Assembly (NCBI RefSeq): GCF_900111685.1
Contig: NZ_FOHX01000008.1
Coordinates: 310,001 to 374,000 of the forward strand
Origin: Nonomuraea wenchangensis
GTDB taxonomy: Bacteria; Actinomycetota; Actinomycetes; Streptosporangiales; Streptosporangiaceae
DNA length: 64,000 nt
Direction of reading: 5' to 3'
The notes under the pieces: model-generated
What the model saw: only the letters and a program-made list of their open reading frames with translations
Database searches by the model: none
What the model was told of the DNA's origin: nothing
In this document: one piece after another, positions 7,796 through 15,656 of the stretch
Numbering within the stretch: position 1 is the stretch's first letter
How the letters are laid out: each line of letters begins with the position of its first letter
Translations under genes and position numbers: made by a program

Positions 7796-8194
7796 TCAGT
7801 GAGCGATCGGACCGGCGTAGTCCATGTAGAGGCGGAGCCGGGAGTGGCCGCCCGGGTGGTCGAGGTCGACCCGGTCGCAGACGCTGCGGATGATGAACAG
7901 GCCCATGCCGCGCGTGGGGTTGGGGGCCGGGAGCCGCCTCAGGTGCTCGGGAAGGAGGGTGCCGCCCTCGTCCAGGATCTCGACGACCATGCCCCGGTCG
8001 CCGGCGCGGGCGACCAGCCTGCCGCCCTCCCCTCCGTGGTCCAGCACGTTCGTGACGGCCTCGTTGACGGCCAGGACCAGCAGCTCCACCCGTCTGGCCG
8101 TCATGCCGGAGGTCAGGGCGTGATCGCGGAGCGCCGACCGGACCGCGGCCAGGTCCGTGCCGGTGGGGAGGCTCAGTTCGAGCAGGTCGCTCAA
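7796..8194 (-). CDS. RsbW-like anti-sigma regulatory factor (GHKL serine kinase)
   Basis: A 132-residue HATPase domain. The N-box NEAVTNVLDHG (44-54) and G-box TRGMGLFIIRSV (94-105) are intact, so ATP binding is expected. By family knowledge such proteins hold a sigma factor or other partner and phosphorylate a STAS antagonist. The apparent start is TTG 8194; no in-frame ATG or GTG lies just upstream. The gene is flanked by two STAS genes. Only the upstream one keeps the phosphorylatable Ser. No sigma factor or PP2C phosphatase is encoded nearby. Confidence 0.88.
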   Translation of the reverse strand: MSDLLELSLPTGTDLAAVRSALRDHALTSGMTARRVELLVLAVNEAVTNVLDHGGEGGRLVARAGDRGMVVEILDEGGTLLPEHLRRLPAPNPTRGMGLFIIRSVCDRVDLDHPGGHSRLRLYMDYAGPIAH

Positions 8195-8306
8195 CGTCTC
8201 ATGTCCCGTCTCGTCAACGTGCGGCGGCTCACGGGCGAATCCGTCCAGTATGGGTCCCCCCGCCCCCTGGAGAGGGAGGCGGGTGCTCCTGATCCCGGCA
8301 CGGCGG

Positions 8307-8675
8307 TCATTCCGGATGGCTCAGCCCGTTCGTGGCGTGGTCGAGGTCGTCGTAGGCGGGCAGCTGCTCCTCCAGGCGGGTGATCTCCAGCAGCGCCGCC
8401 ATGCTCGGGTTCACCTCGATGAGCCGCAGGCCGCCGCTCCGCTCCCGCGCCCGCTCCTGCGCGATGACCAGCGCGCGCAGCCCGCTGGAGTCGCAGAAGA
8501 CCAGGCCGCCCAGGTCGCAGACGATGTGCGGGCACTCCGCGCCGTGCGGCGCCGCGCCGAGCAGCTCGTCGAACGCGCGCGACAGGTCGGGCTGGGTCTG
8601 CCTGTCGAGCTCGCCGCGCAAGGTCAGCAGCCAGTAGCCCGACCGGCGCTCCACCTCGATCGCGAGAGCCGTCAC
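8307..8675 (-). CDS. STAS-domain anti-sigma factor antagonist, canonical phosphosite
   Basis: A 122-residue STAS protein. The motif VCDLGGLVFCDSSGLRALV contains the canonical phosphoacceptor Ser63 after Asp62. The frame stays open far upstream, but GTG 8675 is chosen because GAGGGG lies six or seven bases before it and homology begins there. It is the likely substrate of the RsbW-like kinase downstream. The 112-base gap between them leaves room for a separate promoter. Confidence 0.88.
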   Translation of the reverse strand: MTALAIEVERRSGYWLLTLRGELDRQTQPDLSRAFDELLGAAPHGAECPHIVCDLGGLVFCDSSGLRALVIAQERARERSGGLRLIEVNPSMAALLEITRLEEQLPAYDDLDHATNGLSHPE

Positions 8676-8835
8676 CGCTTTCCCCTCATGGTCCGTGATC
8701 CAGGCCGGACGTCTCGTCCGGGCCGTCGCGGAACCCCCGCGGCGGCTTGGCGGAAAGCCTACGCGGGCAAGAGCCACCCGTGGTACGCCCGTCGCGCCGC
8801 ACGTCATGCCGCCGTATGCCAGGGAATCGCCCACA

Positions 8836-8860
8836 ATTGTCTTCACTGGTCGTCGACAAT
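8836..8860 (+). promoter_or_regulatory. ATTGTC/GACAAT inverted repeat in a divergent promoter region
   Basis: The 226-base gap 8676-8901 separates the STAS gene from the large exported-protein gene and turns AT-richer near its right end. ATTGTC (8836-8841) and GACAAT (8855-8860) form an inverted repeat; TTGTCT within it could be a -35 box. No convincing -10 box could be assigned. Confidence 0.3.
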
Positions 8861-8901
8861 CATGTTTCCTCGTGGCCCGCTCTTTTGGCACCATTGACGT
8901 C

Positions 8902-11007
8902 ATGAGCCTCGCCGGGAAATGGTCGCGCTCGATTATCGCCGTCGTCGCGGCAATGGCGCTGACATCCGGCGTCACGCCCGCTTACGCGGCAGTTCAAGGC
9001 ATATGTCCGGAGCATTATCAGCCGCCCCTTCCCCCGGCCGCCGGGACCAAACCCGAGCGGATCGCGTTCACCGACCCGCTCGCGCAGATCGCGTTCACCT
9101 ATCGCGACATGATGGACGTGGACCCCGACTTCGGACGCGATGTCGATCCCACGCACCAGACCCCGGGGCGCGAGGCGTTCAACGGCAGCATGAACGTCGC
9201 GGTCGGCTTCTTCGACATCACCGATTGCGATCCGGCCGCCTTCGACAGCCGGTTCGTCACGAGCGTCGAAACGCTCAAGCGCACCAATCCGGCGCTACTC
9301 CGGCAATTGGAGCTGCCGCCCGGCACCCGCACCATTCTCGCCATTCCCCGCTTCAATGCGAACAAGACGGCGAAGGGCCTGTTCGGCACCGTCATCGAGC
9401 ATTCCGAGCCGCGCGTGGTGAAAGGCGGCCGGGCCCGTGAGCTGCCCGTCGAGCGGCTGCTCGTCCTCTACACCGACCTCGCCCCGTGCAGTCCGAGCAG
9501 CGCGAACTGCCGGGCGCTGGTGGCCGGCACCAACGCGCGCGTGGTGCATTCCGCCGACTCGCAGGGGCAGCTCTGGGCGGCGCTGAAGGAGGCGCTCGGC
9601 AACACGATCAAGGCCGACGCGTTCGCCCTCGACCTGGACGCGCTGGCCGCCGACCCGGCGGAGGGCAGGCGGAGCATCCCGACGATCTTCAGGCCGCGCC
9701 CCGACATGGTGACCCCGCCCGTGCCGCCCTCGAACGCCCCGCCCTCATCTGCCCCGAGCTCCGACGGCACGCTGGCCGGCGCGCTGAAGGGCGACGACCT
9801 CGGCGGCGTCGACTTCTCCGCGCTGGAGCTGCGCTACTTCGCCGACGCCGGCACCGACGACCCCGCCGGGATCAGGTACGGCTTCACCCCCGCCGGGACC
9901 GGGGCGAAGCAGACCAAGGGCCAGCCGGCGGCGGGGGCCGGGTTCCGGGTGACGCGGCAGGCTTCGGACGCCTTCTTCGTGTGGCTGGCGCTGCCCGCCC
10001 ACAAGTTCACCGTCAACCTCAACCCGTCCGAGCCCGACCGGATCATCGACGCCGACTTCGGCACCACCGACGCGGGCCGCATCCTGCTGGAGGCGGACCT
10101 GCACATGAAGAAGACCGTGGCGAAGCTCATCCACCCCGACACGGCGCTCGGCCGCCGGTTCTGGGAGGGCACCCGGGGCAAGTGCCTGGTGTTCCGGCAG
10201 TGGATCGTGCCCGCCCCCGCCTCGGTGCACGAACGGGGCGACGAGCTCTACATCCTCGACGCGCCCCTTGAGGTGAAGCTGGAGAACGAATACCTGTCGG
10301 CGCGGCGGCCTGGCGGGGAGCTCGGCAAGAGCTGCGCGGGGCAGTCGGCCGCCGACGGCGAGCGGGCCGAGCGGGTGTTCCGGACGCTGATCCTGCCGCG
10401 CGTGCGGGAGGCGGTGAACACCGCGCCCGAGTACGCGGCGCTACGGCGGGTCTACCTGAGCCGGGTGGCCGCCGAGTGGTACCGCCGGCGCAGCAGGACT
10501 GGGCCCACGACGTACGCCTCGCTGGTGGACAAGGGGGACGTGCGGCCGTGGCGGTCGCGGCAGGAGTGGAGCCCGCGGCAGGTGTTCGACGCCTATGTGC
10601 GCTCGTACGAGCGGGGCGAGTTCAAGGTCACCAGGGATCGCGGCGGCCTGCGCTACTCGTACTTCTACGGCGGGGTCGACTTCAGCCGGCTGACCGTCCG
10701 GCAGGCAGGCGAGTCCGGCCTGCATGCCAGATGGGACAGCCTGCCGGGGACGGCGGCGGCCGGGGCGGGGAGGACGACGGCCGGGGCCGGGAAGACGCGC
10801 TGGCTGACGGGCAGCGCGCCGAGCGCGGACCGCTCGCCCCGGGCGCGGATGCTCTCACGGGTGGCCGGCGCGCTCGCCCTGCTCGCCAAGGGGCTGCTGG
10901 TGCTGCTCGCGGCGCTCGTGGTGGCGGGGGTCGTCGCCCTCCTGGTGCTCCGCCGCAGACGCGTCCCCCCTCCCCCGCCCCCGCCCCCGCCCCCGCCGAG
11001 GTGGTAA
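8902..11007 (+). CDS. Large exported protein with C-terminal anchor and polyproline tail
   Basis: A 701-residue protein with no function I recognise. Residues 1-33 are a signal peptide (cut after AYA). A long extracytoplasmic region follows, with a Pro/Ser-rich linker near 275-290 and two stretches beginning VDFS (VDFSALELRYF, VDFSRLTVRQ). Near the C-terminus comes one transmembrane helix (LLVLLAALVVAGVVALLVL), then RRRR and a run of eleven prolines ending RW. This gives an outside-in type I topology with a short cytoplasmic polyproline tail. ATG 8902 is chosen over the open upstream frame because the signal peptide starts there. It is an orphan between regulators. Confidence 0.7.
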   Translation: MSLAGKWSRSIIAVVAAMALTSGVTPAYAAVQGICPEHYQPPLPPAAGTKPERIAFTDPLAQIAFTYRDMMDVDPDFGRDVDPTHQTPGREAFNGSMNVAVGFFDITDCDPAAFDSRFVTSVETLKRTNPALLRQLELPPGTRTILAIPRFNANKTAKGLFGTVIEHSEPRVVKGGRARELPVERLLVLYTDLAPCSPSSANCRALVAGTNARVVHSADSQGQLWAALKEALGNTIKADAFALDLDALAADPAEGRRSIPTIFRPRPDMVTPPVPPSNAPPSSAPSSDGTLAGALKGDDLGGVDFSALELRYFADAGTDDPAGIRYGFTPAGTGAKQTKGQPAAGAGFRVTRQASDAFFVWLALPAHKFTVNLNPSEPDRIIDADFGTTDAGRILLEADLHMKKTVAKLIHPDTALGRRFWEGTRGKCLVFRQWIVPAPASVHERGDELYILDAPLEVKLENEYLSARRPGGELGKSCAGQSAADGERAERVFRTLILPRVREAVNTAPEYAALRRVYLSRVAAEWYRRRSRTGPTTYASLVDKGDVRPWRSRQEWSPRQVFDAYVRSYERGEFKVTRDRGGLRYSYFYGGVDFSRLTVRQAGESGLHARWDSLPGTAAAGAGRTTAGAGKTRWLTGSAPSADRSPRARMLSRVAGALALLAKGLLVLLAALVVAGVVALLVLRRRRVPPPPPPPPPPPRW

Positions 11008-11050
11008 GGCCGGACGAGGTGGTGAGGCGGGCCAGGTGGTGAGGCCGGTG
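10998..11050. repeat. About 18-bp tandem repeat across a stop codon
   Basis: Nearly three copies of GAGGTGGTGAGGCSGGMC: 10998-11015, 11016-11033 and 11034-11050. The first copy contains the stop codon (TAA 11005-11007) of the exported-protein gene; the last abuts the end of the convergent TetR gene. Confidence 0.7.
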
Positions 11051-11057
11051 AGGCGGG

Positions 11058-11738
11058 TCAGCCAGGTAGCAGGGCGGAGCTGAGGCCGAGGACGGCGGTG
11101 ACGAGGTTGTCACCGAGGCGCCGCCAGGCCCGTTCCGCCTCGTCCCGCGTGGCCTGCCCGGCGGCCAGCTCCGTCTCCAGGTCGGCGCTCATGTGGACGA
11201 GGAGCAGCCGGATCATGGCCGCGTGCCGCTCGGTGAGCTCGGTGTCCCGCCCCGCTCCGGCGGAGGGGTGGAGGCGGTCGAGGCGCTGGAAGGAGGGCGT
11301 GCAGGTGTACGCCCGCCGCGCGTGCTCGCGCAGCCCCGGCTCCACGACGGCCTGCGCGAGGAAGCGCCCGTACCAGGAGGGGGTGCCGAGCTCGACGTGG
11401 TGCTCGATGCCGGGCTCGACGACGCAGGCGATCCACTCGCGCGGCGACGCCTGCCCCCGCGCCTCCAGTACGGCCACCAGCCGGGACCGGTGCCGTTCGA
11501 CCGCGGCCGCGTGCTGCTCCAGGATGGCGACGATCAGCTCGTCCCGTGAGCTGAAGTGGTACTGCACGGCGGAGTTGTTGCGCTGCCCGGCCGCCTCGCG
11601 GATCATCCGCATGGAGACGCCGGCGAAGCCGTGCTCGGCGTACAGTCGCTCGGCGGTCCGCATGAGCTTGTCCCGGGCGCGCAGCGAGCGCGGGGACGGC
11701 CGGGAGGACGGCGCGGGGACCGCCGTGCTGACGTTCAT
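11058..11738 (-). CDS. TetR-family transcriptional regulator
   Basis: A 226-residue regulator. The N-terminal helix-turn-helix (about 20-70) reads ARDKLMRTAERLYAEHGFAG, SMRMIREAAGQRNNSAVQYHF, typical of TetR. The remaining helical region would bind a ligand. AAGGA lies five bases before ATG 11738. It is 63 bases downstream of, and on the same strand as, the P450 gene. A half-site TCATCATTAA before it resembles the TCATCTTAA arm of the palindrome before the P450 gene, so it may control both itself and the P450. Confidence 0.9.
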   Translation of the reverse strand: MNVSTAVPAPSSRPSPRSLRARDKLMRTAERLYAEHGFAGVSMRMIREAAGQRNNSAVQYHFSSRDELIVAILEQHAAAVERHRSRLVAVLEARGQASPREWIACVVEPGIEHHVELGTPSWYGRFLAQAVVEPGLREHARRAYTCTPSFQRLDRLHPSAGAGRDTELTERHAAMIRLLLVHMSADLETELAAGQATRDEAERAWRRLGDNLVTAVLGLSSALLPG

Positions 11739-11801
11739 GACCGTCCTTAATGATGAATTCGGTGCAGTCTTTCCCCGATTATCACCACGGACGGGGCCTG
11801 T

Positions 11802-13022
11802 TCACCAGGTCACCCACACCTCCTGGAGCCCGCCCGCGATGCCGCCGGTGCGCAGCCGCAGGTCGGACGGGTGGTCGCGGAGCCCGAGGCCGGGCAGACG
11901 CCGGGTCAGCAGGCCGAGCACGACCTGCAGCTCCACGCGGGCCAGCGGCTGGCCCAGGCAGTAGTGCGGGCCGGCGCCGAAGGTGAGGTGCTGGGCGACG
12001 TTGGGCCGCTGCGGGTCGAACCGGTCGGGGTCGGGGAACTTCGCCGGATCGCGGTTGGCGGCCGGGGTGCTGGGGATCACCGTGCTGCCCGCGGGCACGA
12101 GGGTGCCGCTCAGCTCGACGTCCTCGGTGATGTACCGGGGGACGCCGCCGATGACCGACAGCGTGCTGTCGAGGCGCAGCACCTCCTCGACGGTGCCGGG
12201 GATCAGGTCGGGGTCGTCGACGACGGCCTCGTAGCGGGAGCGCTCGGACAGCAGCACGGCCGTCATGATCGCGATCATGTTGGAGGTGGTCTCGTGGCCG
12301 GCCAGCAGCAGCCCGCGCACGGTGGAGATCAGCTCGTCCCGGCCGAGCCGGCCGTCCTCGGCGTCGGTGATCTGGGTGAGCTCGCTGAGCAGGTCGTCGC
12401 CAGGGTGGGCGCGGTTGCGGTCGACGAGGTCCGACACGTAGGCGTTGAACTCGCGGTAGGCCTGGTCGACCTCCTCCTGCGTGTGGGCGGTCAGCGTGAG
12501 CATCACCCGCGACCAGTGCGCGAACTTGTCCTGGTCCTCGGCCGGCGCCCCGACCAGGGCGCAGATGACGCGCACCGGCAGGGGCAGCGCGAGCCCGGCC
12601 GTCAGGTTGCCCGGGGAGCCCTTGGCGAGCATGGCGTCCAGCAGGTCCTCGGCCATGGCCTGGACGCGGGGCCGCCACACCTCCATCTTCCGCTGCGTGA
12701 ACCAGCCGCTGAGCAGCCGCCGCCACCGCAGGTGGCCCTGCCCGTCGCGGATGGCGGAGCCGCCGGCCCGCCGACGGCTGAACAGGCCGCCGTCCTCGGT
12801 GGTGGCCACCCGGGCCGCGCCCTCCCTGGTCAGGTCGCGGGTGAAGCGCGGGTCGGCCATCACGGCGCGGGCGTCGTCGTAGCGGGTGACGAGCGTGGCC
12901 ACGTCGCCGCTCGGCAGGCGTACGTGCGCGACCGGGCAGCCTTCGCGCAGCTCGGCGAGGCGCGGCGGCGGCTCCAGCGCGGTCGGGCGGTCGAACGGGT
13001 ATGCGGGGATCTCGTCAGCCAT
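11802..13022 (-). CDS. Cytochrome P450 monooxygenase (bacterial class I)
   Basis: A 406-residue soluble P450. The I-helix has AGHETTS (241-247) with the oxygen-activating acid/Thr pair, the K-helix ExxR is Glu280-Arg283, and the heme-binding loop FGAGPHYCLG has ligand Cys355. All essential residues are present. The type resembles actinomycete CYP105/107-like enzymes that hydroxylate secondary metabolites or foreign compounds. The substrate is unknown. No ferredoxin or biosynthetic genes are adjacent, so a catabolic or detoxifying role under the TetR partner is at least as likely. GGAGGG precedes the ATG. Confidence 0.94.
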   Translation of the reverse strand: MADEIPAYPFDRPTALEPPPRLAELREGCPVAHVRLPSGDVATLVTRYDDARAVMADPRFTRDLTREGAARVATTEDGGLFSRRRAGGSAIRDGQGHLRWRRLLSGWFTQRKMEVWRPRVQAMAEDLLDAMLAKGSPGNLTAGLALPLPVRVICALVGAPAEDQDKFAHWSRVMLTLTAHTQEEVDQAYREFNAYVSDLVDRNRAHPGDDLLSELTQITDAEDGRLGRDELISTVRGLLLAGHETTSNMIAIMTAVLLSERSRYEAVVDDPDLIPGTVEEVLRLDSTLSVIGGVPRYITEDVELSGTLVPAGSTVIPSTPAANRDPAKFPDPDRFDPQRPNVAQHLTFGAGPHYCLGQPLARVELQVVLGLLTRRLPGLGLRDHPSDLRLRTGGIAGGLQEVWVTW

Positions 13023-13062
13023 CGCTTTGGCCCTCCAGCCGGTGACTCCGACCCTCCGAATA

Positions 13063-13078
13063 TAAGATGATCATCTTA
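13063..13078. promoter_or_regulatory. Perfect 16-bp palindrome, operator of the P450 gene
   Basis: TAAGATGATCATCTTA is perfectly palindromic and lies 41 bases upstream of the P450 start, in the 150-base divergent gap before the CDF exporter gene. The symmetry and position suit a TetR-family dimer. Confidence 0.65.
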
Positions 13079-13172
13079 ATCCGGCAACGTCCGCCCTCCA
13101 CCGTGGGCTAGAAGGCAGGTTGTTCTCGCGCGCTTCTGGGTACTGGCGAGCTTCCGGTCGAGAGGAGGCGGC

Positions 13173-14123
13173 GTGAGCCGAGGCGGTTCCCAACAGGCGA
13201 CCCTGGCGGCCCTGGCGGCCAACGTCGGGATCGCGGTGATGAAATTCGTGGCGTTCCTCTTCACGGGTTCGTCGTCGATGCTCGCCGAGGGCATCCACTC
13301 CGTCGCCGACTCCGGCAACCAGGGGCTGCTGCTGCTCGGCAGGTCGCGCTCGAAACGCGGGCCCACCCCGGCCCACCCGTTCGGGTACGGCCGCGAGCGG
13401 TACTTCTACGCCTTCCTCGTGTCGGTGGTGCTGTTCTTCGGCGGCGGCCTGTTCGCCCTGTACGAGGGCTACGAGAAGATCAGCCACCCCCACCCGCTGG
13501 AGAGCTGGCCGTGGGCGGTCGGGGTGCTGCTGGGCGCGATCGTCATGGAGGGCCTGTCGCTGCGGACCGCCGTACGCAACGCCAACCGGCTGCGCAAGAA
13601 CCGGTCCTGGACCCGCTACATCCGCGACGCCAAGGCCCCGGAGCTGCCGGTGGTGCTGCTGGAGGACGCCGCGGCCCTGACCGGCCTGGCCTTCGCCCTG
13701 ATCGGCGTCACCCTCGCGCTGGTGACCGGCAACACGGTCTACGACGGGGTCGGCTCGGTCGCGATCGGCATCCTGCTGATCATCGTGGCGGTGACGCTCG
13801 CCAGGGAGACCAAGAGCATGATCATCGGCGAGGCGGCCTCCCCGGAGATCCAGCGTTCCATCGAGGACGTGCTCAGGGCCGACGACGTCATCGCCGGTTA
13901 CACCCAGCTCCGCACCCTGCACCTGGGGCCGGAGGACCTGCTCGTGGCCGCCCGCGTCACCGTGGCCGGCCACCGGGAGTCCGACGCGGTCGCCGAGGCG
14001 CTCGGCGAGACCGAGCGGCGCATCCGCGACCGGGTGCCGATCGCCTCCGTCGTCTACCTCTCGCCCGCGCCCGCCGTACAGCGGGAGCGGGAGCGGGAGG
14101 AGGACGAGGGCCGGATCAGGTGA
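13173..14123 (+). CDS. Cation diffusion facilitator (CDF) metal exporter
   Basis: A 316-residue membrane protein with about six TM helices. TM2 carries the metal-binding HxxxD pair, His42 and Asp46, in EGIHSVADSGNQ; TM5 carries an acidic LEDAAALTG segment. After the last helix a cytoplasmic dimerisation domain (about 215-300) follows. These proteins export Zn2+, Co2+, Mn2+ or Fe2+ by proton antiport. The metal cannot be told here. AGGAGG sits four bases before the GTG start. The 3' end overlaps the convergent NlpC/P60 gene by eight bases. Confidence 0.92.
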   Translation: MSRGGSQQATLAALAANVGIAVMKFVAFLFTGSSSMLAEGIHSVADSGNQGLLLLGRSRSKRGPTPAHPFGYGRERYFYAFLVSVVLFFGGGLFALYEGYEKISHPHPLESWPWAVGVLLGAIVMEGLSLRTAVRNANRLRKNRSWTRYIRDAKAPELPVVLLEDAAALTGLAFALIGVTLALVTGNTVYDGVGSVAIGILLIIVAVTLARETKSMIIGEAASPEIQRSIEDVLRADDVIAGYTQLRTLHLGPEDLLVAARVTVAGHRESDAVAEALGETERRIRDRVPIASVVYLSPAPAVQREREREEDEGRIR

Positions 14124-15207
14124 AGCGGCGGTAGCTGACGGCGCGGCCGTCGTTGGCGACGGTCCCGATGCTGACGGTCGACCCGGCGTGCGGCGCGTGG
14201 ATCATCTTGCCGTCGCCGATGTAGATGCCGACGTGGCCGGCGGGGTTGCCGAAGAAGACCAGGTCACCGGGCTGCGGCGTGCTGACCGGCGTGCCGCTCG
14301 CCTGGTAGCCGGCGGCGGTGGTGTCGCCGATCTTGATGCCCGCCTGGTTGAGCACGTAGTAGGCGAGGCCGCTGCAGTCGAAGGCCGACGGGCCGTTGGC
14401 GCCCCACACGTACGGCTTGCCCATGTGCAGTTTGGCGGCCTCCACGATGCGGTCGCCGGTGGCGGTGCCCTTCTCGAACGGCAGGGGCGTCGGCGGCGGG
14501 CCGTCCCCGGCGTAGCCGGTCGGGCCGCCCGAGGACGGGCCGCCCGCGGGGCCGCCCCCGCCGCCGCCGTCGCCCTGCAGGGTCGTCTTCGGTATCGGCG
14601 CGGGCTCCCACTTCACGGTGTGGCCGGGCCCCGGAACGAACGACTGGTCGCCCGGCGCCTTGATCGCGGCGAACGTCGCCGCCCGGTCGTCCAGGAGCTT
14701 CTTGACGTCCTTCATGGCCTGGGTCACGGCCGTCTCCGCATCCTTGCCGTGCGGCCGGGCGTCGGAGAGCGCCCTGTTGACCAAGGGGGTGACCGCGGCG
14801 TCCTCTTCCTTCTTGTCGGCCTTGGGGTGGGCCGTCCTCCACGCCTGCACGTCGTTCAGCAGCGTGTTGCAGATCCCGTTGACCTTCGACTTGGCCGTCT
14901 CCAGCGCCTGGGCGGCGCTGTCGAGGGCGCCCGCGCTGTTGGTCAGGGCGTCGTGGAGGGCGGCGCCCGCCCGGTTGTAGCCGCCCATGTAGGTGACGAA
15001 GGCGTCCGCGGACGAGCCGTTCCACGCGTTGTCGACGGTGCGGACCGCGGAGCCGATCCGCCCGCTGTAGCCGTTGACCTTGCCGGCCGCGCCGCGCCAC
15101 CGCTTGGCGATGCCGCGGATGGACTCGGGGCTGCCGCTGACCTTGCGCAGCAGTTCGGCCAGCTCCCCGCCGCCCGGCAGCGCGGCGACCTGCTCGGCGA
15201 CGCCCAT
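14116..15207 (-). CDS. WXG100-like domain fused to NlpC/P60 cell-wall peptidase
   Basis: A 363-residue protein without a classical signal peptide. Residues 10-120 are a helical WXG100-like hairpin with W62-N63-G64 at the turn (AWNGSSADAF). A helical and Gly/Pro-rich linker follows (121-245). Residues 250-363 form an NlpC/P60 domain with catalytic Cys278 (FDCSG), His325 (GHVGIYIG) and a downstream His (337 or 340). This suggests a type VII (ESX)-exported peptidoglycan endopeptidase. Its start overlaps the stop of the upstream small ESX-type gene (TAATG), so the two are co-translated. No ESX core gene is in the window. Confidence 0.9.
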   Translation of the reverse strand: MGVAEQVAALPGGGELAELLRKVSGSPESIRGIAKRWRGAAGKVNGYSGRIGSAVRTVDNAWNGSSADAFVTYMGGYNRAGAALHDALTNSAGALDSAAQALETAKSKVNGICNTLLNDVQAWRTAHPKADKKEEDAAVTPLVNRALSDARPHGKDAETAVTQAMKDVKKLLDDRAATFAAIKAPGDQSFVPGPGHTVKWEPAPIPKTTLQGDGGGGGGPAGGPSSGGPTGYAGDGPPPTPLPFEKGTATGDRIVEAAKLHMGKPYVWGANGPSAFDCSGLAYYVLNQAGIKIGDTTAAGYQASGTPVSTPQPGDLVFFGNPAGHVGIYIGDGKMIHAPHAGSTVSIGTVANDGRAVSYRRFT

Positions 15208-15503
15208 TACGTGTCACTCCCGCTGGCCAGGTTGGCGTTGCGGAGGTTCTGCCGCACCTTGTCCAGCGCGCGTTCGACGCCTTCGAGCTTGGAGCCGGCA
15301 TGGCCCAGCTCCTCGCCGGCCGCTTTCTCGACCGCGTCGACGGCGGAGGCCAGCCCGGAGGAGTCGGCCAGCTTGCCGAAGATCGAGGAGTCCGTGGCGC
15401 CGGCCGGATAGCCGCCGCCCAGCTCTTTCGCTTCTTTCGCCACCCTCCGCGCGGCGGACGCACAGTCCTCCAACGCCTGGAAGTGGACTTCCAGCCCGCC
15501 CAT
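15207..15503 (-). CDS. Small ESX-type secretion protein, 98 residues
   Basis: MGGLEVHFQALEDCASAARR starts at ATG 15503 after GGGGTGAG. The whole chain is predicted to be two amphipathic helices, about the length and pattern of the EspC/WXG100-like type VII secretion targets; no WXG is present. It overlaps the start of the WXG100-NlpC/P60 gene and is probably its heterodimer partner or chaperone. The much longer frame drawn through it (to 16301) is not coding. Confidence 0.75.
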   Translation of the reverse strand: MGGLEVHFQALEDCASAARRVAKEAKELGGGYPAGATDSSIFGKLADSSGLASAVDAVEKAAGEELGHAGSKLEGVERALDKVRQNLRNANLASGSDT

Positions 15504-15656
15504 CGCCAGCTCACCCCGTTGCTCGATGTGATCTTCGTTGGTGCGGGATCCATCTTGCCGCAATGTCCCCATGCGACGCATCCGTACCGTCGGACCGGAT
15601 CCGTCGTCCCCACGTATCGGCGCCATGGGGCGGGGATTGCTGGTAAGGGTGGAAGC

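Noticed and set aside
10966-10998. CCCCCG simple repeat taken as a possible non-coding element
   Set aside because: It is in frame and encodes the polyproline tail of the exported protein.
11802-13022. A biosynthetic gene cluster centred on the P450
   Set aside because: No polyketide synthase, NRPS, terpene or RiPP gene is present, and neighbours are housekeeping or regulatory genes.
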